From Pseudomonas abyssi (GTDB lineage Bacteria > Pseudomonadota > Gammaproteobacteria > Pseudomonadales > Pseudomonadaceae), in contig NZ_NTMR01000002.1 of assembly GCF_002307495.1 (NCBI RefSeq), forward strand, positions 310,001-374,000: a DNA stretch of 64,000 nt, read 5' to 3'. The translations under genes were made by a program, and so were the position numbers. Positions 15,587 through 27,622 of this stretch are shown in pieces (position 1 is the stretch's first letter; the number at the start of each line of letters is the position of its first letter). The notes beneath the pieces were generated by a model, which saw only the letters and a program-made list of their open reading frames with translations, was not told the origin of the DNA and ran no database searches.

Positions 15587-17769
15587 GTCTGCTGTCCGCC
15601 TCCCAACGGAATCTCACAGCGCATGGCCAGCCCGCCTTCCAGCGGACTCCACCATACGATCTCCCCTCCCAGTTCCTCGCTGCGCTGTCGCATGCCGCGC
15701 AAGCCGACCCCGTCGCCGTCCAGACGCGCGGCCTGCAGGCCGCCGCCATCGTCCCGGTACTCCAGGATCAAACACTCGCCGGCAAGCCAGAGGCGCACGT
15801 GCACGGTTGCAGCCGCTCCGTGCTTGAAGGTGTTGGAGCAAGCCTCACGCAGAATGCGCGACAGGTTACGCTCGATTCGCGGGCTCAACAGCCAGCTGCG
15901 CGCCGCCGGGTCCAACTGCATGTCCAGCGCAAGGCCAAACAGCCGGCAACGCTCACGCGCCTCGGCCTGCCAGCGCGCATAGCTTTGCTGCAACTGCACA
16001 GCCCCTTTCTGCAACCCCTGAATCACCTCGCGCAACTCGCGCAGGCAGTCACGCGCCAGCTGCTGCAGCTCGTCGCTACCCTGCGCGCGGTAAACCACCG
16101 ACAGCAGCCGCGCGCCCACATCATCATGCAGGTCACGCGCTACCCGCTGGCGCTCACTGATCACGCCGGTCTGATAGGAGTGGTGGTACTGCTGGGCATA
16201 GCTGAACAGGGTCAGTGCCTGCTGACAGAAATCCAGGTCCTTGCGATCAAACAGGCGCCGCCCGCCCGCGGCGTAACTGAGAACCTGTGCCGGCCCCTCG
16301 TCGACCGCCGGCACAGCAAGACGCAAGCCGTTGTCCCGGATCTCTGGCTGACCGACCACCTCGTCAGCCTCCTCAATGCGCAGCGGGTCATATATTTCCT
16401 GCAGCGCCTTGCGCCACTGCGCCGGGATCGGCCGCTGGTACTCAAATGCCTGCTGCAGGATACGTGGCAGGCGCTGATGCAGTGCACCGCGCGGGTTATC
16501 AGGCGCCAGCCAGAGCAAAAAGCCCTGGCGAATCGGCAAATACACCCAGCCGACCACCGCCAGCGAAACCAGCAGGCCCATGCTGGTTTCCAGATCCAGC
16601 AGCAGAATCAGAAAGGCGTCCAGCACAATAAACAGCACGCCAAAGGCAAACCAGAACCAGGCCAGCAGGATCCAGCGATCCAGATCGAACAACCGATAGC
16701 GTACGATCCCCAGGGCAATGCCCAGATAGGTCAGCACAAAAAATGCCCAGGCGTGGGTCTGATGGGCAACCGAGGGATAACCGATCACCTGCGGAAAGAC
16801 GACCAGCAACAGGTAACCGAAGGCACCGGCAAACCAGGCGGCCAGCAGCCATTTCAGCCGCGCGCGGGCCACCGGCTCATAGCGGGTCCAGCGCCATTGA
16901 ATGCAGGCAAACAGGATATCCACGGCAAACCACGCCAGTAGCGGATAACGGGCAGCAATATCCAGATTCGGCCACCACTGCAACCAGTTGGCGGCCAGCG
17001 TGGCCAGCACCACCGGCAGCATAAAGCGTTCAAAGGGAAAGCGGCCCAGCCGCAGCGGGTAGTACCAGAACAACGCCGTACCCGTACCGGCGAACAGCAT
17101 GGCGCCGGCCTGATTGGCCCGCGAGAGCAACAGGAACCAGTCTGGCGCCAGGGTCAGTTCCCGCGTGGTGTAGACGGCGCTGGCGATGATGGCCACAGCA
17201 ATGGCCAATCCCGCCAGGGCATAAAGCAAGGGGCCACGCTCGGTCTGCACGAACGCCCAGGCAGCCACGCCCATCAGCAGCACCGCCAGGCCGCATACCA
17301 CCTGATACCAGAACAGCAACGGCAACTGGATCAGCCCGCGCGCCCCCTCCGGCTGCAGACTTACCCAGCGCGCAGGGGCAGGCGGACCACTGTCGACAGC
17401 GAGTGGCTGCACCCGCAACTGCACGTCCTGGCCATGCAGGATGTCCCACAGCTGGGCGTGACGTTCGAAGAAACGGTTATAAACGGCGAATTCGCGGGCG
17501 TCGTCGGGTTCCGCCACCGCGTCCCAGCTTTCCAGCGACAGCGTGCCGGTACTGCTGCGCAGCGCCAGCAGCACTTCACCCTTGTGCACCTGACCAGCAA
17601 CGGGCCCGTCGGCGTCGACCCGGCTGATACGCACTCCTTCTGGCGAGGGCACCGCAGTGAATCCCAGCCACGGCTGACCGGAGGCCACATGCAGAGCCAG
17701 AAAGAACAACAGCAGCGCTACCGCCAGGCCGGCGGAGAGCACGCGAAAAGGCGGTGTTTCCTTGAACAT
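15583..17769 (-). CDS. Membrane sensor histidine kinase with a PDZ-like N-terminal region
   Basis: A 728-aa kinase from the ATG at 17769 (an in-frame start at 17781 is possible). After one N-terminal helix comes a periplasmic stretch of about 120 residues resembling a PDZ fold (VRISRVDADGPVAGQVHKGEVLLAL). About eight or nine membrane helices follow, then a GAF-like linker. The HisKA_3 dimerisation helix has the phospho-His in RVARDLHDDVGARLLS, and the HATPase domain has DDGGG and GVGLRGMRQR. This places it with NarX/DesK-type kinases. The signal is unknown; a PDZ-like sensor would suit peptides or lipids. It lies 94-106 bp downstream of lptG on the same strand. Confidence 0.9.
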   Translation of the reverse strand: MFKETPPFRVLSAGLAVALLLFFLALHVASGQPWLGFTAVPSPEGVRISRVDADGPVAGQVHKGEVLLALRSSTGTLSLESWDAVAEPDDAREFAVYNRFFERHAQLWDILHGQDVQLRVQPLAVDSGPPAPARWVSLQPEGARGLIQLPLLFWYQVVCGLAVLLMGVAAWAFVQTERGPLLYALAGLAIAVAIIASAVYTTRELTLAPDWFLLLSRANQAGAMLFAGTGTALFWYYPLRLGRFPFERFMLPVVLATLAANWLQWWPNLDIAARYPLLAWFAVDILFACIQWRWTRYEPVARARLKWLLAAWFAGAFGYLLLVVFPQVIGYPSVAHQTHAWAFFVLTYLGIALGIVRYRLFDLDRWILLAWFWFAFGVLFIVLDAFLILLLDLETSMGLLVSLAVVGWVYLPIRQGFLLWLAPDNPRGALHQRLPRILQQAFEYQRPIPAQWRKALQEIYDPLRIEEADEVVGQPEIRDNGLRLAVPAVDEGPAQVLSYAAGGRRLFDRKDLDFCQQALTLFSYAQQYHHSYQTGVISERQRVARDLHDDVGARLLSVVYRAQGSDELQQLARDCLRELREVIQGLQKGAVQLQQSYARWQAEARERCRLFGLALDMQLDPAARSWLLSPRIERNLSRILREACSNTFKHGAAATVHVRLWLAGECLILEYRDDGGGLQAARLDGDGVGLRGMRQRSEELGGEIVWWSPLEGGLAMRCEIPLGGGQQT

Positions 17770-17875
17770 CGGACGGAGCAATCCTGCTTACCTGTCGAAC
17801 ATCAGCAAGGCAAGCATGCCCTAGCAGGGGCGACGGGTCACCCCTTCAAGCGGAAAATGCTGGCAAAAAGCCTTA

Positions 17876-18937
17876 TCAGCCGGCGCGCCGCATCAACCAG
17901 GCGCCCAGCGCCAGCAACAGCGCGATGGGCAGCAACACCGCAATCAACGGCGAAAAACCAAACACCAGACTGGACGGCCCCAGCAGGTCCTGAACGATCT
18001 GGAATACAAACCCGACCAGCACCCCGGTGAACAGCCGCTGGCCCATGGTGACCGAGCGCAGCGGACCAAAAATAAAGGACACCGCCACAAACACCAGCAC
18101 CGCCGTGGCCAAGGGCTGGAAGAGTTTTTTCCAGAAGGCCAGCCAGTAGCTCTGGTTGTTCAGGCCCTGCTCGGCCAGGTATTTCTGATAGCGCCAGATA
18201 CCGGTCAACGGCAAGGCATCAGCCTCCAGCAACACCACCTGCAACAACTCGGGTGACAGGTGCACGTCCCAGCGCTCCTGCAGGTTCACGGTCACCGAGC
18301 TTGCGCCGGTATCGGCAAAATGCGTCGAACGCACATCTTCCATCAGCCAGTCGTCCTCTTGCACGGCTGCGCGGCTGGCAAAACTGGCCTCCAGCAGACG
18401 TCGCTGGTCATCAAAGCGGTAGCGGGTGATGCCGTAGAGCACTCCGTTGGGCTGCACCGCGTTGATGTGCAGAAAGTCATTGCCTTCGCGGTGCCATAGC
18501 CCCTTGGACTTCAGCGCCTCGTCACTGCCCTCGGCGATCGCCTTGCGGCTTTCCGCCAGGTTGGCGGTATAGGGCGCGATGTACTCGCCAATCCCCACGC
18601 CCAGCACCATTAACAGCAGCAAGGGTTTCATTACCGCCAGGGTGATCCGCGCAATGGACACGCCCGAGGCGCGCATGATGGTCAACTCCGAGTTGCTGGC
18701 CAGGGTGCCCAGGCCCACCAGGCAGCCGACCAGCGCCGCCAGCGGCAACAACTCGTGCACCCGTGCCGGCAACGACAGCAGGGTGTAGACCAGCGCCTGC
18801 AAGGGGCCGTAGCCCCCTTCCACGTCGTCCAGTTCGTTGATGTAGGAGAACAGCAGATCCAGCCCCAGGATCACCGCCAGAACCGCCAGAATGCCCAGCA
18901 GCACCGCACTACCGATGTGTCGATCAAGCCGCCGCAT
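17876..18937 (-). CDS. lptG: LPS export permease LptG
   Basis: A 353-aa inner-membrane permease of the LptF/LptG family with six predicted membrane helices, three on each side of a periplasmic beta-jellyroll. With LptF and the ATPase LptB it extracts lipopolysaccharide and passes it to LptC. The N-terminus MRRLDRHIGSAVLLGIL is characteristic. ATG 18937 overlaps the lptF end by 14 bp. The longer upstream frame (to 18997) lies inside lptF and is not homologous. The order lptF-lptG divergent from pepA is the usual Pseudomonas arrangement. Confidence 0.95.
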   Translation of the reverse strand: MRRLDRHIGSAVLLGILAVLAVILGLDLLFSYINELDDVEGGYGPLQALVYTLLSLPARVHELLPLAALVGCLVGLGTLASNSELTIMRASGVSIARITLAVMKPLLLLMVLGVGIGEYIAPYTANLAESRKAIAEGSDEALKSKGLWHREGNDFLHINAVQPNGVLYGITRYRFDDQRRLLEASFASRAAVQEDDWLMEDVRSTHFADTGASSVTVNLQERWDVHLSPELLQVVLLEADALPLTGIWRYQKYLAEQGLNNQSYWLAFWKKLFQPLATAVLVFVAVSFIFGPLRSVTMGQRLFTGVLVGFVFQIVQDLLGPSSLVFGFSPLIAVLLPIALLLALGAWLMRRAG

Positions 18938-20027
18938 GCTGACCTCCCTTGGCCTGACGCGGCGCAAACAGCGCATCGCGATTGAGCACCACGCCAATCA
19001 GCAAAAACAGCCCGTGCACCCACCACAGCCCCAGCGCTGGCGGCAGCTTGCCCGACTCGATCCAGCCGCGAGCGCTGATCAACAGCGCCAGATAGGCCAT
19101 ATACAGCAGGATCGCCGGCAGCAGCTTGAGGAAGCGCCCCTGACGCGGATTGACCCGCGCCAGCGGCACCGCAAAGAAGGCCACAATCGGCACCAACAGC
19201 GGAATCGCGATGCGCCACTGCAGCTCGGCGCGCTCGTCCAGCCCGCGCTCACTCAGCAACTGAGCGGTCGACATAGCCTCGCGATCACTGACCTCGGTCT
19301 GCACTTCGGGCTTGGGCAACAGGACACCGTAGGTATCGTAGGAAATGGTTCTGAAGGCGGGCGAGCCAGGCTGGCCCTCGTAACGGAACCCCTGATTAAG
19401 CACCAGATAACGACTGCCGTCCGCATTCAGCTCCTGGGTGCCGGATTCGGCCACCAGCACCCCGAGCACCGCATCTTCGCCGTCGCCGCGGCGCTCGGTA
19501 ATAAACACATCCTGCAACTCGGTGCGGTCTTCGGACAGACCACCGGCGTAGGTCACCCGCTGACCACTGCCCAGCGCCTGAAAGCGTCCGGCCGCCAGGG
19601 TGTCAAATTCGGTCAGCGCATCCTGCTGGTTCAACAGCTGCTGGGTTTTCAGCACGCCACCCGGCGCCACCCAGAAACTCAGCAGCGCCACCAGCAACGC
19701 AACCAGTAAGGCCGGCCCCTGGGTGTAGCCAATCAGCTTGCGATCACTCATACCCGTGGCAGACAGCACGGTCATCTCGCTGTCGAGGTACAGCCGCCCG
19801 TAAGCCAGCAAAATACCGAGAAACAGCCCTAGCGGCAGAATCAGCACCATAAAGCCCGGCAGCCGATAGGCCATGATGACAAACAGCACAGACGCATCCA
19901 GCTGACCGGCAGCGGCCTGCGCCAGATACTTGATGAAGCGGCCACTCATAATGATCAGCAGCAGTACACCGCTGACCGCAGTCAGTGTCCACAGCACTTC
20001 ACGGCTGAGATAACGGAAAACAATCAC
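18924..20027 (-). CDS. lptF: LPS export permease LptF
   Basis: A 367-aa permease, partner of LptG in the LptB2FG exporter. It opens with MIVFRYLSREVLWTLTAVSG and has six membrane helices around a periplasmic jellyroll domain (about residues 125-260). It is the first gene of the lptFG pair and overlaps lptG by 14 bp. The divergent 151-bp region to pepA must hold both promoters. Essential in most Gram-negative bacteria by knowledge of the family. Confidence 0.95.
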   Translation of the reverse strand: MIVFRYLSREVLWTLTAVSGVLLLIIMSGRFIKYLAQAAAGQLDASVLFVIMAYRLPGFMVLILPLGLFLGILLAYGRLYLDSEMTVLSATGMSDRKLIGYTQGPALLVALLVALLSFWVAPGGVLKTQQLLNQQDALTEFDTLAAGRFQALGSGQRVTYAGGLSEDRTELQDVFITERRGDGEDAVLGVLVAESGTQELNADGSRYLVLNQGFRYEGQPGSPAFRTISYDTYGVLLPKPEVQTEVSDREAMSTAQLLSERGLDERAELQWRIAIPLLVPIVAFFAVPLARVNPRQGRFLKLLPAILLYMAYLALLISARGWIESGKLPPALGLWWVHGLFLLIGVVLNRDALFAPRQAKGGQHAAA

Positions 20028-20073
20028 GAAACAGGTCCTTGGCTCCGGGGTCTTTAAGGGCCGGCGCGAATAG

Positions 20074-21669
<1,596 letters not shown>

Positions 21670-21681
21670 TCAAGCAGCCAC

Positions 21682-21752
21682 AAGCTGCAAGCGACAAGCC
21701 TCAAGCCTGATCGGTGAGAAGGTTTTAACTTGCAGCTTGCGGCTTGAAGCTT
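21682..21752. repeat. Heptad-repeat inverted element, copy 2
   Basis: The left arm holds four heptads of the type AAGCNNC/G (21682-21709). The right arm holds GCAGCTT, GCGGCTT and GAAGCTT in series (21732-21752), the reverse complement type. It fills the pepA-holC gap, and its right arm ends 12 bases before the holC start, so the ribosome site of holC abuts the stem. Confidence 0.7.
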
Positions 21753-21764
21753 GAAACTACCTTT

Positions 21765-22196
21765 ATGACCCGCATCGATTTTTACCTGCTCTCCAGCGAC
21801 CAGCCGCAAACGCGGCTGGCGTATGCCTGCCGCCTGGCGCACAAGGCCTGGCAGAAAGGGCACCGCGTTTACCTGCACTGCGCGTCCGAGCAAATGTGTC
21901 AGGAGCTGGACGCACTCTTGTGGTCGTTTCGGCGTGATGCCTTTGTGCCTCACGTCATCCTTGGCGAGGGCCCGGAGGAAGCAGTGAGTTGCGGCAATGG
22001 CGAGCAGCCGGGCAGTCACGCCGACCTGCTGATCAACCTGTCAGAACAGACGCCTGGCTTTTTCAGCCGTTTTCAGCGCATGGCGGAAATTGTCGTCGAA
22101 GATGACAGCGTGCGCTTGCCGGCGCGCGAGCGCTTCCGTTTTTACCGGGAGCGGGGCTATCCTCTACACTCCCATCAAATACGGACAGCGGGATGA
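21765..22196 (+). CDS. holC: DNA polymerase III chi subunit HolC
   Basis: A 143-aa protein matching HolC. It opens with MTRIDFYLLSSDQPQTRLAYACRLAHKAW and continues with DALLWSFRRDAFVPH and DLLINLSEQTPGFFSRF. Chi links the clamp loader to single-strand DNA-binding protein at the replication fork, pairing with psi (HolD, not in this window). The start ATG 21765 is preferred to an in-frame TTG at 21744 that lies in the repeat. There is no clear Shine-Dalgarno sequence, because the heptad repeat occupies that place. The small gene downstream starts three bases after its stop. Confidence 0.93.
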   Translation: MTRIDFYLLSSDQPQTRLAYACRLAHKAWQKGHRVYLHCASEQMCQELDALLWSFRRDAFVPHVILGEGPEEAVSCGNGEQPGSHADLLINLSEQTPGFFSRFQRMAEIVVEDDSVRLPARERFRFYRERGYPLHSHQIRTAG

Positions 22197-22199
22197 CCC

Positions 22200-22676
22200 A
22201 TGAAGCAGCGCGACCCTTCGGAGCCCTCACGACTGCTGGAAGACCTGGAATCCATCCGCACCCTGCTTGATGAGCATCCCGAGCCTGAGGTGGGTGACGA
22301 CGGCCAACTCGACATCCCGCTGCTGCAGGACGTCATCCTCAACCCTGACGAGCCGCCGCTGAGCGCCGTCGGACACCCTGCCCCGCCGCTGACCAGCGGT
22401 ATGGCCAGCAGATCACCCAACCCGTTTCTGCCCTACGCTTCACTGGCCAAACTGGCCGAAGAGCGCATGCAGCTGGACCAGATCATGGCCCAGCAGAGCC
22501 CCCTCTCTGCCGTCCCCAGCTCGCCGCGCGAAGCTCGCCTGGAAGCACGCCTGCAGGCCGAGGCACAGTTGCTGCTGCAGGAGGTCATCGACGATCTGAT
22601 GCCGACCATCGAAGACGAGCTGCGCAAGCGCATGCAGGGCAAGCTGCAGCAACTGGTGCGTGAACAGCTGAAATAA
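22200..22676 (+). CDS. Small acidic holC-linked protein of unknown function
   Basis: A 158-aa protein. The N-terminal half is acidic and Pro-rich, with a run EHPEPEVGDDGQLDIPLLQDVIL. The C-terminal half is helical and charged (EARLEARLQAEAQLLLQEVIDDLMPTIEDELRKRMQGKLQQLV), likely forming a coiled coil. The LDIPLLQDVI segment looks like a conserved short motif. A gene of this kind sits between holC and valS in other pseudomonads, as far as I recall. Function unknown. It starts three bases after holC and is surely cotranscribed. Confidence 0.83.
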   Translation: MKQRDPSEPSRLLEDLESIRTLLDEHPEPEVGDDGQLDIPLLQDVILNPDEPPLSAVGHPAPPLTSGMASRSPNPFLPYASLAKLAEERMQLDQIMAQQSPLSAVPSSPREARLEARLQAEAQLLLQEVIDDLMPTIEDELRKRMQGKLQQLVREQLK

Positions 22677-22808
22677 CCCCTGCGGGCTGGGCCATCCCCC
22701 CTCCTGACCGCTATAATGGCGGTTTTCTCTGCGCCTACTTCGCCTGCGGCCACTCGAGCCGCGCGACCGCGCTGATCGCCCATCGTCAACCGGATAGCCA
22801 GCACACCC

Positions 22809-25727
22809 ATGGACAAGACTTACCAGCCCCACGCCATCGAAACTTCCTGGTACCAGACCTGGGAGCAGAACAACTACTTTGCCCCCCAGGGCTCGGGCGA
22901 GTCCTACACCATTGCCCTGCCGCCGCCGAACGTCACCGGCAGCCTGCACATGGGCCACGGCTTCAACAACGCGATCATGGATGCGCTGATCCGCTTCCGC
23001 CGCATGCAGGGTCGCAACACCCTGTGGCAACCGGGCACCGACCACGCCGGTATCGCCACCCAGATGGTGGTCGAGCGCCAACTGGCCGCACAGGGCGTCA
23101 ACCGCCACGACCTGGGCCGCGAGAAGTTTCTCGAAAAAGTCTGGGAATGGAAGGAAGAGTCCGGCGGAAACATTACTCGCCAGATTCGTCGTCTGGGCAG
23201 CTCGGTCGACTGGAGCCGCGAGCGCTTCACCATGGACGACGGCCTGTCAGAGGCGGTCAAGGAAGCCTTCGTGCGCCTGCATGAGGACGGTCTGATCTAC
23301 CGCGGCAAGCGCCTGGTCAACTGGGACCCGAAACTGCACACCGCGATTTCCGATCTGGAAGTAGAGAACCACGACGAGCAGGGCTCGCTGTGGAACCTGC
23401 GCTACCCGCTGGCTGACGGCGCCACCACCGCCGACGGCAAGGATTATCTGATCGTTGCCACCACGCGCCCGGAAACCATGCTGGGTGACAGCGCGGTGGC
23501 AGTAAACCCGGAAGACGAGCGTTATCAGGCGCTGATTGGCAAGTTCGTCGAGCTGCCGCTGGTCGGCCGCCGCATCCCGATCATTGCCGATGATTACTGC
23601 GACCCGGAGTTCGGCACCGGCTGCGTGAAGATGACCCCGGCCCACGACTTCAACGACTACGAAGTCGGCAAGCGCCACAGCCTGCCGCTGATCAACGTCC
23701 TCGACCAGAACGCCGCCGTCCTGGCCCGCGCCCAGGTGTTCAACATCGACGGCAGCGTCAACAACGAGATCGACGCCACCCTGCCCGAGGCCTACGCCGG
23801 CATGGACCGCTTCGAGGCGCGCAAGAAGATCGTCGAGGACTTCGACGCCCTCGGCCTGCTCGAAAAGATCGAACCCCATGCGCTCAAGGTGCCCAAGGGC
23901 GACCGCTCCGGCGTGGTCATCGAGCCGTGGCTGACCGACCAGTGGTACGTCTCCACCAAGCCGCTGGCCGAGCCGGCGATTGCTGCGGTTGAAGACGGCC
24001 GCATCCAGTTCGTGCCCAAGCAATACGAAAACATGTACTTCAGCTGGATGCGCGACATTCAGGACTGGTGTATCTCCCGTCAGCTGTGGTGGGGCCACCG
24101 CATCCCGGCCTGGTACGACGAAGCCGGTAACGTCTACGTTGGCCGCGATGAAGAAGAAGCCTATCGCAAGGCGCTGGAAAGCAACGACCGCGAAGCAGAA
24201 GCAGAGCTGCCAACCTTGGAGGAGCTCAAGAATGCCGCCGTCTCCTGCGGCCTGGGTGTACTGCGCCAGGATGAAGACGTGCTCGACACCTGGTTCAGCT
24301 CGGGCCTGTGGACCTTCTCCACCCTCGGCTGGCCGGAACAGACCGAAGCGCTGAAAACCTTCCACCCGACCGACGTGCTGGTGACCGGCTTCGACATCAT
24401 CTTCTTCTGGGTCGCGCGCATGATCATGCTGACCATGCACCTGATGAAGCATGACGACGGCACCGCGCAGATCCCGTTCAAGACGGTCTACGTGCACGGT
24501 CTGGTGCGCGACGGTCAGGGCCAGAAGATGTCCAAGTCCAAGGGCAACGTGCTCGACCCGCTGGACATCATCGACGGCATCGACCTCGAATCACTGGTAC
24601 AGAAACGCACCAGCGGCATGATGCAGCCCAAGCTGGCGGCCAAGATAGAAAAGCAGACCCGCGCCGAATTCCCGGACGGTATCGCCGCCTACGGTACCGA
24701 CGCGCTGCGCTTCACCAACTGCTCGCTGGCCTCCACCGGCCGTGACATCAAGTTCGACATGGGCCGCGTCGAGGGCTACCGCAACTTCTGCAACAAGATC
24801 TGGAACGCCGCGCGTTACGTGATGATGCAGTGTGAAGACAAGGACTGCGGCGCCGCTGGCGAAACCGTCGAGCTGACCCTGGCTGACCGCTGGATCATCT
24901 CCCAGCTGCAGCGCACTGAAGCCGAAGTCACCCGTCAGCTGGACCAGTTCCGCTTCGACCTGGCCGCCAACGCACTCTATGAGTTCATCTGGAACCAGTA
25001 CTGCGACTGGTATCTGGAACTGTCCAAGCCGGTGCTGTGGGACGAAAATGCTCCGGCCGAGCGCCAGCGCGGTACCCGCCGCACCCTGGTTCGGGTACTG
25101 GAAACCGCGCTGCGTCTGGCGCACCCGTTCATGCCCTTCATCACCGAAGAGATCTGGCAGCGCATCGCGCCCATGGCCGGCAAGCAGGGTGACACCATCA
25201 TGCTGCAACCCTGGCCGGTTGCCGCCGAGGACCGCATCGACAGCGCCGCCGAGGGCGACATCGAGTGGCTCAAGGCGCTGATTCTGGGCGTGCGTAACAT
25301 CCGCGGCGAAATGAACGTGGCTCCGGGCAAGGCACTGGATGTGCTGCTGCGCAAGACCACCGCCGAAGACCTGCGTCGTCTGGGCGACAACGAGACCTTC
25401 CTGAAGAAACTGGCCAAGCTGGAGTCGATCCGCGTCCTTGGCGACGACGAGGAGGCGCCTCTGGCCGCCACCGCGCTAGTCGGTGAGCTGGAAGTGCTGG
25501 TCCCCATGGCCGGTCTGATCGACAAGACTGCCGAGCTGGCGCGCCTGGACAAGGAAATCGGCCGCCTGGAAGGCGAAGTCAAGCGCGTAGGCGGCAAGCT
25601 GTCCAACCCGGGCTTTGTCGACAAGGCACCGCCGGCAGTGATCGACAAGGAGCGCGCCAAGCTGGCCGAGGCAGAAAAGGCACTGACCCAGCTGAGCGAG
25701 CAGCGCGCTCATATCGCCAGCCTGTAA
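22809..25727 (+). CDS. valS: Valyl-tRNA synthetase
   Basis: A 972-aa class Ia synthetase that charges tRNA-Val. The HIGH motif appears as HMGH in [15 protein letters not shown] near residue 47 and the KMSKS loop as [10 protein letters not shown] near residue 575. The CP1 editing domain lies between them, the anticodon-binding region follows, and a C-terminal coiled coil ([19 protein letters not shown] onward) interacts with tRNA. Length is usual for gammaproteobacteria. A perfect TATAAT stands about 90 bp upstream, but with no good -35. The permease gene follows 15 bp after the stop. Confidence 0.98.
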   Translation: MDKTYQPHAIETSWYQTWEQNNYFAPQGSGESYTIALPPPNVTGSLHMGHGFNNAIMDALIRFRRMQGRNTLWQPGTDHAGIATQMVVERQLAAQGVNRHDLGREKFLEKVWEWKEESGGNITRQIRRLGSSVDWSRERFTMDDGLSEAVKEAFVRLHEDGLIYRGKRLVNWDPKLHTAISDLEVENHDEQGSLWNLRYPLADGATTADGKDYLIVATTRPETMLGDSAVAVNPEDERYQALIGKFVELPLVGRRIPIIADDYCDPEFGTGCVKMTPAHDFNDYEVGKRHSLPLINVLDQNAAVLARAQVFNIDGSVNNEIDATLPEAYAGMDRFEARKKIVEDFDALGLLEKIEPHALKVPKGDRSGVVIEPWLTDQWYVSTKPLAEPAIAAVEDGRIQFVPKQYENMYFSWMRDIQDWCISRQLWWGHRIPAWYDEAGNVYVGRDEEEAYRKALESNDREAEAELPTLEELKNAAVSCGLGVLRQDEDVLDTWFSSGLWTFSTLGWPEQTEALKTFHPTDVLVTGFDIIFFWVARMIMLTMHLMKHDDGTAQIPFKTVYVHGLVRDGQGQKMSKSKGNVLDPLDIIDGIDLESLVQKRTSGMMQPKLAAKIEKQTRAEFPDGIAAYGTDALRFTNCSLASTGRDIKFDMGRVEGYRNFCNKIWNAARYVMMQCEDKDCGAAGETVELTLADRWIISQLQRTEAEVTRQLDQFRFDLAANALYEFIWNQYCDWYLELSKPVLWDENAPAERQRGTRRTLVRVLETALRLAHPFMPFITEEIWQRIAPMAGKQGDTIMLQPWPVAAEDRIDSAAEGDIEWLKALILGVRNIRGEMNVAPGKALDVLLRKTTAEDLRRLGDNETFLKKLAKLESIRVLGDDEEAPLAATALVGELEVLVPMAGLIDKTAELARLDKEIGRLEGEVKRVGGKLSNPGFVDKAPPAVIDKERAKLAEAEKALTQLSEQRAHIASL

Positions 25728-25742
25728 GCGCGGGGCAAGCGC

Positions 25743-27569
25743 ATGGGCGTGGACCTGGGGATAGTACTCGCACTGCTGCTGGCCAGCGTGGTGCTGTTTA
25801 TCCTCAACAAACCACGGATGGATGTGGTTGCCCTGCTGGTCATCCTCGCCCTGCCGCTCAGCGGCATCCTCACTCTGGAGGAGACCCTGAGCGGCTTCAG
25901 CGACCCCAGCGTGCTGCTGATCGCAGCGCTGTTCGTGATCGGTCAGGGCCTGGTCAGTACCGGCATCGCCTACCAGTTGGGCGACTGGATCATCCAGCGC
26001 TCGGGCAACAGCGAAACCCGCCTGTTGATTCTGCTGATGCTGACCGTCGCCGGCCTCGGTGCGGTCATGAGTTCCACCGGCGTGGTCGCCATTTTCATCC
26101 CCATCGTGCTGAGCATTGCCAATCGTCTGGGCAGCTCGCCCGCGCGCCTGCTGATGCCGATGAGTGTCGCCGGCCTGACCAGCGGCATGCTGACGCTGGT
26201 CGCGACCGCTCCCAACATGGTGGTGCACAGTGAGCTGGTGCGCAGCGGTGATGACGGTTTCGGTTTTTTCAGCATCACCCCCATCGGCTTGACCGTATTG
26301 GCAGTCGGCATCGGCTACATGCTGCTGACCCGGCGCTGGCTGGATCGCCGCCCAGCAGGCAAGCCGGCGCCGCCAAGACAAACCATGGCGGCCCTGGCAG
26401 CGCGCTACCGCCTGACCGACCGTGAGCGGCGCTTGCGTGTGCGGCCTGATTCCCCACTGGCCAACCAGCCGTTGAATGCACTGTCGCTGCGTTCCGAATA
26501 CGGCATCAATGTCATTGCACTGGAGCGCCCGCAACGGCTTCGCACCCTGCTGCTGGTCGCCACCGGCAACAACATGGTGCAGGCCGGGGATATCCTGCTG
26601 GTCGATCTGGCCAGCCCGGCGATTGCGCTGGTCGGCGTCTATCAGCAACTGGGTCTGCAAGCCGAGCCGCTGAGTGACTCCTACTACAACCGCCACGCCC
26701 ATCAGCTGGGGCTAGCCGAGGTGACGCTGCCGCCGGAGTCTGCGCTGCTGGGCAAGACCGTGCAGGGGCTGGGCTTTCGCAGCGAATATCAGCTCAACGT
26801 GGTCGGCCTGCGGCGTCAGGGTCAGGCGCTGGATGGCCTGCTGATCGACGAGCGCCTGAAATCCAGCGATACCCTGCTGGTCGCCGGCAGCTGGAAGGCC
26901 ATCAACCGCCTGCACGGCCTGAACCGAGATGTGCTGCTGCTCAGCGTGCCGGCGGAGGTGGACGAAGTCGCCCCGACCAAACGCAAGGCGCCCTACGCCC
27001 TGCTGAGTCTCGGCGTGATGATCGCGCTGATGGTCAGCGGCGTGGTCCCCAACCTGCTCGCGGCACTGATCGGCTGCCTGCTGATGGGCGCGTTTCGCTG
27101 TATCGACATGGACAGCGCCTGGCGCTCCATCCACTGGCCCAGCCTGCTGCTGATCGTCGGCATGCTGCCCTTTGCCCTGGCCCTGCAGAAAACCGGCGGT
27201 ATCGACCTGGCCGTCAACGGCCTGCTGCAGCTGCTCGGCGAGGCCGGGCCACGCGCCCTGATCGCCGCGCTGTTTGCCCTGACGGCGGTGATCGGCCTGT
27301 TTATCTCCAACACGGCTACCGCCGTACTCATGGCCCCGGTGGCCATCGCAACCGCGCAGGCGCTGGACATGTCCCCCATGCCGTTCGCCATCACCGTTGC
27401 GGTAGCCGCCTCCGCCGCTTTCATGACGCCGGTATCCTCACCGGTCAACACCCTGGTGCTGGCCCCCGGCGGCTACCGATTCATCGATTTTGTGCGCGTT
27501 GGTGTGCCACTGACGCTGCTGGTCATGATGACCAGCGTGATATTGATACCCTGGCTATTTCCGCTCTAG
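25743..27569 (+). CDS. SLC13-family permease with two RCK_C (TrkA-C) domains
   Basis: A 608-aa membrane protein. Five to six helices at each end belong to the SLC13 / DASS anion-transporter fold; SSTGVVAIFIPIVLS and SNTATAVLMAPVAIA are the paired re-entrant-like SNT-type segments. Two cytosolic RCK_C domains (about residues 215-295 and 320-400) sit in the middle. Such proteins are usually annotated as putative sulfate, dicarboxylate or other anion carriers; the substrate is not determinable. It starts 15 bp after valS, so it may share its transcript. Confidence 0.88.
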   Translation: MGVDLGIVLALLLASVVLFILNKPRMDVVALLVILALPLSGILTLEETLSGFSDPSVLLIAALFVIGQGLVSTGIAYQLGDWIIQRSGNSETRLLILLMLTVAGLGAVMSSTGVVAIFIPIVLSIANRLGSSPARLLMPMSVAGLTSGMLTLVATAPNMVVHSELVRSGDDGFGFFSITPIGLTVLAVGIGYMLLTRRWLDRRPAGKPAPPRQTMAALAARYRLTDRERRLRVRPDSPLANQPLNALSLRSEYGINVIALERPQRLRTLLLVATGNNMVQAGDILLVDLASPAIALVGVYQQLGLQAEPLSDSYYNRHAHQLGLAEVTLPPESALLGKTVQGLGFRSEYQLNVVGLRRQGQALDGLLIDERLKSSDTLLVAGSWKAINRLHGLNRDVLLLSVPAEVDEVAPTKRKAPYALLSLGVMIALMVSGVVPNLLAALIGCLLMGAFRCIDMDSAWRSIHWPSLLLIVGMLPFALALQKTGGIDLAVNGLLQLLGEAGPRALIAALFALTAVIGLFISNTATAVLMAPVAIATAQALDMSPMPFAITVAVAASAAFMTPVSSPVNTLVLAPGGYRFIDFVRVGVPLTLLVMMTSVILIPWLFPL

Positions 27570-27622
27570 CCGCGGATTTGCTAACGTTCGGCCTCTGACG
27601 CCGGCCAGCCTGGAAAGCCCTT

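Noticed and set aside
22706-22726. TATAAT upstream of valS as part of a strong promoter, or ACCGC/GCGGT as a terminator of the holC unit
   Set aside because: There is no -35 at the right distance, and the stem is only 5 bp with a short T-run. Either role is possible but neither is supported well enough.
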